Source: Eubacterium sp. CAG:786 (GTDB lineage: Bacteria > Bacillota > Clostridia > Oscillospirales > Ruminococcaceae). From it: DNA of 9,853 nucleotides. Where the stretch lies: the NCBI GenBank assembly GCA_000432175.1, contig HF989480.1, forward strand, positions 13,458-23,310. Reading direction: 5' to 3'. Shown piece by piece: positions 5,812 through 9,853 of the stretch. The position numbers and the translations under genes were made by a program. Below the pieces are notes generated by a model. It was given only the letters and a program-made list of their open reading frames with translations, made no database searches and was not told where the DNA came from. The stretch's first letter is position 1. Every line of letters starts with the position of its first letter.

Positions 5812-6734
5812 GCGTCCTGAATATCATTTCCACGGCCGCCGCAACTGCTGAAGCTTCCACACACGAAGCGACTATAAAGGACGCAGTTGACGACCTGGTG
5901 CAGCACCCTGAGAAAACTGCCTCGAAACTCGGCGAATTCTTTCAGAATATGTGGAATTCCATCATACACGGAATTCCGACCATAATCCTTGCGATTGTCG
6001 TACTGATACTCGGGCTCATCATCTGCAAGCTTGTCCTGAAAGTCCTGAGCAAGGGACTTGACCGCACAAGGCTCGACCTGACTGTAAATAACTTCGTCAA
6101 GCAGTGCTGCAAGATAGTGCTTTACGTGCTGCTTGTGACGATAGTGCTTTCCGTGCTGGGAATTCCGGCTACGTCGATAATCACAGTCATCGGTACTGCA
6201 GGCGTTGCGATCGGTCTTGCGCTGCAGGACAGCCTTTCCAATGTTGCAGGCGGTATTATGCTGCTGATAAACAAGCCGTTCAAAATCGGAGATTACATCA
6301 TGGTTTCCGGCGTGAGCGGAACTGTAAAGCAGATAACGATACTGTATACCAGGCTGGATTCCGACTCCAACCAGGCGATATTTATACCAAACGGACAGGT
6401 TTCCGGTGCGGTTGTCACCAACAATAACACAAACGGTACGCGCCGCGTTGATCTGAAGTTCTCGATAAGCTACGAGGACGACTACCAGAAGGCGCGCGAG
6501 ATAATTCTGCAGGTGCTCAGCCGCAACGAGAAGATACTCACGGATCCCGCGCCCACAGTACGCATGATAGAGCATGCCGCAAGTTCGATAAACATTGCAG
6601 TGCGCCCATGGTGTAAGGCAGCCGATTACTGGGAGGTGTACTTCTCAGTTATGGAGGAAATACGCGCGGCGTTCATTGCAGGCGGCATTTCGATACCGTT
6701 TGACCAGCTGGACGTACACGTTGTAAAAGAATAA
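5808..6734 (+). CDS. MscS-family mechanosensitive ion channel
   Basis: MscS channels open under membrane tension and release solutes during osmotic downshock. The 308-residue protein has three hydrophobic segments, about 55-77, 100-120 and 122-152. The last is the glycine/alanine-rich pore helix, leading into the conserved NKPFKIGDYI at 155-164. Next come the beta domain with the PNG motif at 194-196 and a cytoplasmic alpha/beta domain ending in ISIPFDQLDVHV. Length is close to E. coli MscS. The GTG start at 5808 overlaps the preceding stop by 4 nt (GTGA), suggesting translational coupling; only a weak AGGGA lies about 12 nt upstream. The first 45 or so residues are polar and family-atypical, and a later ATG at residue 48 is a less likely start. 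It is the last gene of the lysine operon. A link to lysine is suggested only by position. Confidence 0.93.
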   Translation: MSVLNIISTAAATAEASTHEATIKDAVDDLVQHPEKTASKLGEFFQNMWNSIIHGIPTIILAIVVLILGLIICKLVLKVLSKGLDRTRLDLTVNNFVKQCCKIVLYVLLVTIVLSVLGIPATSIITVIGTAGVAIGLALQDSLSNVAGGIMLLINKPFKIGDYIMVSGVSGTVKQITILYTRLDSDSNQAIFIPNGQVSGAVVTNNNTNGTRRVDLKFSISYEDDYQKAREIILQVLSRNEKILTDPAPTVRMIEHAASSINIAVRPWCKAADYWEVYFSVMEEIRAAFIAGGISIPFDQLDVHVVKE

Positions 6735-6738
6735 TTTC

Positions 6739-6770
6739 AAATGGCAGGAGCGATTTTCCTGCCATTTTTT
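6739..6770 (+). terminator. Rho-independent terminator of the lysine operon
   Basis: Eleven perfect base pairs (6739-6749 with 6757-6767) enclose a 7-nt loop and run into six T (6765-6770). The hairpin starts 4 nt after the mscS stop. It ends the asd-dapA-dapB-ACT-mscS transcript and separates it from the asp23 promoter. Confidence 0.95.
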
Positions 6771-6812
6771 CTGCTTGATCGTATTTCTGATGCATAATTA
6801 TTCAAAAAACAC

Positions 6813-6827
6813 TTGAACTAAATTCAA
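6813..6827 (+). repeat. Inverted repeat overlapping the -35 of the asp23 promoter
   Basis: TTGAA and TTCAA form a perfect 5-bp inverted repeat around CTAAA, covering the -35 hexamer and part of the spacer. Flanking CACTT and AAGTG extend the symmetry imperfectly from 6810 or so to 6832. This is the size and position of a repressor operator, but short A/T-rich repeats also occur by chance and I cannot assign a regulator. Confidence 0.4.
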
Positions 6828-6841
6828 AAGTGTGGTATACT
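6813..6841 (+). promoter_or_regulatory. Extended -10 promoter of the asp23-nusB cluster
   Basis: TTGAAC (6813-6818) and TATACT (6836-6841) are 17 nt apart, with TGG immediately before the -10. Transcription should start near 6848, giving a leader of about 37 nt with an AGGAGGT ribosome site. No other promoter is evident between here and the window end, so this one probably drives all five genes. Confidence 0.9.
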
Positions 6842-6884
6842 AAAATAGATATATTATGTTCCCTGAAACTAACAGGAGGTAAAT

Positions 6885-7235
6885 ATGGAAAAGAGATCAA
6901 ACAAGCCGGTCGGCAGCATAAAGGTTTCCGACAGCGTTATCGTCAAGATGGCAGAACTGGCAACGGCTGAGATCGACGGCGTTTATTGCCGCGGTCAGGC
7001 GCCCGCGCCGTCTAATACAAGGTCAAAGGTGCTCGGTCCGGTGCGTGCAAGACTCGGTGCAGAAACAGCCGAGATACATGTTGACATCATCGTGCTTGAG
7101 GGTTACAATGCAGTGAATGTCGCTGAGAATGTACAGAAGAGCATAAAGTCCGCGATACAGAGCATGACAAATTTCACCGTGACTAAGGTGGACGTCAATG
7201 TCGCAGGCATAAAATTCAAGGAGAGCGCTGAATAA
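6885..7235 (+). CDS. Asp23/Gls24 family envelope stress-response protein
   Basis: This 116-residue protein has the Asp23/Gls24 pattern: an N-terminal GSIKVSDSVIVKMAELATAEIDGV (10-33, longer than a single motif), a central RARLGAETAEIHVDIIV strand region, and a C-terminal VAENVQKSIKSAIQSM helix at 79-94 followed by VTKVDVNVAGIKF. Proteins of this family are abundant small cytosolic or membrane-anchored proteins tied to cell-envelope stress in Gram-positives; the exact role is unresolved. There is no membrane segment here, so any membrane link would need a partner such as an AmaP-like protein, not seen in the window. An AGGAGGT site lies 4 nt before the ATG. The gene heads the cluster and precedes nusB by 17 nt, a frequent order in Clostridia. 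Confidence 0.93.
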   Translation: MEKRSNKPVGSIKVSDSVIVKMAELATAEIDGVYCRGQAPAPSNTRSKVLGPVRARLGAETAEIHVDIIVLEGYNAVNVAENVQKSIKSAIQSMTNFTVTKVDVNVAGIKFKESAE

Positions 7236-7252
7236 GCGCAGCGGGAGAGAAT

Positions 7253-7669
7253 ATGGAAGAAAAGCTTACAAGACGTGAAGTGCGCGAGGGCGCGTTTATT
7301 ATACTTTATCAGATGATGTTCGGGCAGGAACTCGGAGAGATCATCGAGGCAGACGAGGAGTCGCTCGGACTTGCCAGAAACCATGAAACGGACGCCATCG
7401 TAAAGGGCGTTATGGCGCACGACGAGGAACTCACCGCACTCATTGCAAAGTACAGCACCACAAGGTCTGTTGCGAGAATCTCCAAGGTGAACCTTGTGCT
7501 GATGAAGATCGCGATTTTCGAGATGAAGTATAACGACAAGGTGCCTGGAGCGGCGGCAATAAACGAGGCTGTCGAGCTTGGCAAGAAGTACGCCTACAAG
7601 CAGGATTGCAGCTTTATCAACGGCGTGCTGAACTCCTGCCTTGAGGAGATAGAGAATGACAGGGATTAA
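7253..7669 (+). CDS. nusB: Transcription antitermination factor NusB
   Basis: NusB, with NusE (ribosomal protein S10), binds the boxA RNA element and helps RNA polymerase read through rRNA operons. The 138-residue all-helical protein has the N-terminal arginine-rich RNA-binding start TRREVREGAF at 6-15, LMKIAIFEM at 83-91, NEAVELGKKYA at 104-114 and the signature FINGVLN at 121-127. Length is typical. A GGGAGAGA site precedes the ATG. The 3' end overlaps the xseA start by 14 nt in a different frame, so the two genes are probably translationally coupled. Confidence 0.97.
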   Translation: MEEKLTRREVREGAFIILYQMMFGQELGEIIEADEESLGLARNHETDAIVKGVMAHDEELTALIAKYSTTRSVARISKVNLVLMKIAIFEMKYNDKVPGAAAINEAVELGKKYAYKQDCSFINGVLNSCLEEIENDRD

Positions 7670-8858
7670 GCCCCCTGTAGTTTCCGTCACGCAGGTCAAC
7701 CGCGTGGTGGGAATGCTCATAAAGGGCGACAGACGGCTCGCAAATGTCGCGGTGAGGGGGGAGATCTCCAATTTCACGCGGCATTACAAAACGGGTCATC
7801 TGTATTTCACGCTCAAGGATGAAAGTACGCAGCTTAAAGCCGTGATGTTTGCCGGCAATGCCGTCCACCTGGAATTTGACCCGGACAACGGCGACAAGGT
7901 GGTGTGCTACGGCGCGATAACCGTTTACGAGCCGAACGGCGTGTACCAGATTAACTGCTCGGATATGGAGCCGGACGGCGCAGGCGAGCAGGCAAAGGCG
8001 CTTGAGGAACTTAAAAAGCGCCTTGCGGCACAGGGACTTTTCGACCAGAAGCGCCCGCTGCCGAAGCTTCCAAAATGCGTTGCCGTGATAACCTCCGCGG
8101 GAGGAGCGGCTCTGCAGGACGTGATAAACATTGTTTCCCGCAGGTGCCCGGTGGTGAAGCTGACAGTCATTCCGGCGAAAGTTCAGGGGGAGGGCGCCGA
8201 CATTTCGGTCGCAGCTGCCCTTAACCGCGCGCAGGACACCGACGCCGACGTTATCATTTTCGGGCGTGGAGGAGGTTCCGCTGAGGACCTGAGCGCATTC
8301 AATTCCGAGGTGGTCGCGCGGGCTGTGTATTCCAGCAGGATACCGACGATTTCTGCGGTGGGGCATGAAACTGATTTCAGCGTTGCCGACCTGGTCGCAG
8401 ATATGAGGGCGCCCACGCCATCGGCTGCGGCTGAGCTTGCAGTCCCGGAGATCAGCGTTATTTCCGCGGCAATAGAGGGAACCATGGAGCAGATACGCGC
8501 AGGATATCTGAGGAGGCTTTCCGAGAGCGAGCGTTCCCTTGAAGCGCAGATGGCGCTTATTTCGGCGCTTTCCCCGCGCAGCAGGCTGAATAATGCAGAA
8601 CAGCGGCTGGATGAACTCACCGCGAGGATACGCACCGGCATGCATAATCGTCTGGACCGCGCGGAACAGTCCCTGAAAGCGACTGCCGGCGTTATTTCGG
8701 CGCTGGACCCTCTCGGCGTTATGGCAAGGGGATTTTCGCTGACGAGCAACGAAAATGGCATCGTTACTGCTTCATCGCAGCTGAGCGTCGGCGACAGCGT
8801 TACTGTGAAGCTGTCCGAGGGTTCCGTTAAGGCAAGCGTTACTGAAATACTTTCGTAG
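7656..8858 (+). CDS. xseA: Exonuclease VII large subunit
   Basis: XseA is the catalytic subunit of exonuclease VII, which degrades single-stranded DNA from both ends and works in mismatch repair and DNA damage processing. The 400-residue protein has an N-terminal OB-fold (about 8-105), then the catalytic domain with ITSAGGAALQD at 145-155, GRGGGSAEDL at 203-212, GHETD at 236-240 and RAPTPSAAAE at 251-260. A long charged coiled coil follows (about 275-345), the region that binds XseB. The short C-terminal domain contains DPLGVMARGFSL at 351-362. The ATG at 7656 lies inside the nusB reading frame and has GAGGAG 7 nt upstream. The small subunit is encoded 9 nt downstream. Confidence 0.97.
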   Translation: MTGIKPPVVSVTQVNRVVGMLIKGDRRLANVAVRGEISNFTRHYKTGHLYFTLKDESTQLKAVMFAGNAVHLEFDPDNGDKVVCYGAITVYEPNGVYQINCSDMEPDGAGEQAKALEELKKRLAAQGLFDQKRPLPKLPKCVAVITSAGGAALQDVINIVSRRCPVVKLTVIPAKVQGEGADISVAAALNRAQDTDADVIIFGRGGGSAEDLSAFNSEVVARAVYSSRIPTISAVGHETDFSVADLVADMRAPTPSAAAELAVPEISVISAAIEGTMEQIRAGYLRRLSESERSLEAQMALISALSPRSRLNNAEQRLDELTARIRTGMHNRLDRAEQSLKATAGVISALDPLGVMARGFSLTSNENGIVTASSQLSVGDSVTVKLSEGSVKASVTEILS

Positions 8859-8867
8859 AGGTAGAAT

Positions 8868-9047
8868 ATGGATTTTGAAAAGGCAATGGGCAGGTTGGCT
8901 GAAATATCCGCGAAAATGAGCGGCGGCGAGCTTTCCCTTGAGGACTCCATGAAGCTGTACGCCGAGGCTGCTCAGCTTACTAAGGAGTGCCGTGAATACA
9001 TTCAGAAAGCACGTCTGCAGGTGGAAAAGCTGGAAGCGGCAGAGTGA
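8868..9047 (+). CDS. xseB: Exonuclease VII small subunit
   Basis: The 59-residue protein reads MDFEKAMGRLAEISAKMSGG at its start and continues with ELSLEDSMKLYAEAAQL, the XseB signature. The rest is a charged helix ending QKARLQVEKLEAAE. XseB is a small helical-hairpin protein of which several copies bind the XseA coiled coil. At 59 residues it is on the short side but complete; nothing suggests truncation. GAGG lies 6 nt before the ATG, and the gene sits 9 nt after xseA and 15 nt before ispA. Confidence 0.95.
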   Translation: MDFEKAMGRLAEISAKMSGGELSLEDSMKLYAEAAQLTKECREYIQKARLQVEKLEAAE

Positions 9048-9062
9048 ACCGGAGGGGTTTAG

Positions 9063-9853
9063 TTGGATAAGGAAACAGTTAAGGAGCGGCTGCGAGATTA
9101 CGCCGAAATGACGGAACGCGCCATAGACCGTTACATTCCCGAGCGGGAGTGCCTGCAGAAAAACGTCATACTTGCGGCAAGGCACAGCCTGACAGCAGGC
9201 GGAAAGCGCCTGCGCCCGGAGCTGGTCATGGAATTCTGCCGCGTCTGCGGTGGAGAGCCGGAAAGCGCATTGCCGGTAGCGTGCGCGATAGAGATGATGC
9301 ATACATTCTCGCTGATACACGACGACCTGCCGTGCATGGACAACGACGATATGCGCCGCGGGAAGCCCAGCTGCCACAAGGCATTCGGAGAAGCCAACGC
9401 GCTTCTTGCCGGTGACGCGCTTGCGATACTCCCTGCGCAGGTCATTGCAGAAGCAGGAATAAAGGGCACGATAACGCAGTCCGCGGCGCTGAAAATAATT
9501 GCGCTGCTGGGCGAGCAGGCGGGCATTTTCGGCATGATAGGCGGTCAGGTTATCGACACCGAGAATGAGGGCAAAAAACTCCCCGAAAACGTTCTGCTGG
9601 AGATGTACCGCATGAAAACCGGGGCGCTGCTGGAATTCTGCTGCCGCGCCGGAGTTATCGCAGCCGGGGGCGGCGCTGACCTGCAGCTTGCCGCGGGGAC
9701 TTACGCAAAGAAGCTGGGACTTGCGTTCCAGATAATAGACGATATCCTTGACATGACCGCTGATGAAAAGGTGCTGGGCAAGCCCGTCGGCAGCGACGCA
9801 GAAAGCGGAAAATACACATACGCTGCCATAGTCGGACTTGAAAAGGCGAGGGC
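9063..9853 (+). CDS. ispA: Polyprenyl (farnesyl/geranylgeranyl-type) diphosphate synthase, 3' end outside window
   Basis: This short-chain trans-prenyltransferase joins isopentenyl diphosphate to allylic diphosphates. The 263 visible residues include GGKRLRP at 46-52, the first aspartate-rich motif DDLPCMD at 87-93 in HTFSLIHDDLP, and the second, DDILD at 226-230, followed by LGKPVGSD at 238-245. The spacing in the first motif is the bacterial type. About 30 residues are probably missing. The start is TTG at 9063, chosen because GGAGGGG (9051-9057) sits about 6 nt upstream; the next ATG, at codon 16, has no such site. In related genomes dxs commonly follows. Product chain length (C15 or C20) cannot be settled from sequence, so ispA is the conventional name. 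Fold and general reaction are secure. Confidence 0.93.
   Translation, partial: MDKETVKERLRDYAEMTERAIDRYIPERECLQKNVILAARHSLTAGGKRLRPELVMEFCRVCGGEPESALPVACAIEMMHTFSLIHDDLPCMDNDDMRRGKPSCHKAFGEANALLAGDALAILPAQVIAEAGIKGTITQSAALKIIALLGEQAGIFGMIGGQVIDTENEGKKLPENVLLEMYRMKTGALLEFCCRAGVIAAGGGADLQLAAGTYAKKLGLAFQIIDDILDMTADEKVLGKPVGSDAESGKYTYAAIVGLEKAR

Noticed and set aside
4599..6575. Long open frame (658 codons) on the minus strand across dapB, the ACT gene and mscS
   Set aside because: It is antisense to three clearly recognisable genes, has no ribosome site or promoter, and its translation looks like low-complexity shadow sequence rich in Tyr, Val and Arg.
9108..9853. ATG start at codon 16 of ispA
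   Set aside because: It has no ribosome site; the TTG at 9063 is preceded by GGAGGGG at good spacing and keeps the N-terminal helix expected of the family.

Overview
This window is a compact stretch of a Gram-positive, Clostridia-type chromosome, most likely from a Ruminococcus-like member of the Oscillospiraceae. The taxon is inferred from gene order and style: strong GGAGG-type ribosome binding sites, an L-box lysine riboswitch, an asp23-nusB-xseA-xseB-ispA cluster, a VTC-domain protein next to a DUF4956-like gene, and moderate GC content. No marker gene fixes the genus. There are no tRNA or rRNA genes, insertion sequences, CRISPR arrays or phage genes.

Left part, minus strand (1-2133). 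The 5' end of a DUF4956-like membrane protein gene lies at the window edge, directly downstream of a VTC-domain (polyphosphate polymerase-like) gene. A 13-bp hairpin terminator separates this pair from queA, which makes the last-but-one intermediate of the queuosine tRNA modification. queA has its own extended -10 promoter.

Middle part, plus strand (2201-6770). A strong promoter divergent from queA transcribes a lysine riboswitch with an intrinsic terminator. The operon asd - dapA - dapB - ACT-domain protein - mscS follows, ending at an 11-bp hairpin terminator. asd, dapA and dapB turn aspartyl phosphate into tetrahydrodipicolinate, the entry to diaminopimelate and lysine. The fourth gene encodes two ACT domains resembling the regulatory tail of aspartokinase, with no kinase domain. 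The fifth, an MscS-type mechanosensitive channel, overlaps it by 4 nt. The whole unit should be repressed by lysine through premature termination.

Right part, plus strand (6813-9853). An extended -10 promoter, with a small inverted repeat over its -35 region, drives asp23 - nusB - xseA - xseB - ispA. These encode an Asp23/Gls24 envelope protein, a transcription antitermination factor, both exonuclease VII subunits, and a prenyl diphosphate synthase cut off by the window end. This is a common Clostridia housekeeping arrangement.

Most of the content is ordinary core metabolism. The points deserving a second look are the kinase-less ACT protein and the coupled channel inside a lysine-controlled operon, extra RNA hairpins around asd-dapA (two share an identical UUUUAUU loop), an enlarged segment in QueA, and an inverted repeat at the asp23 promoter. 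I found no convincing evidence of an entirely new system.
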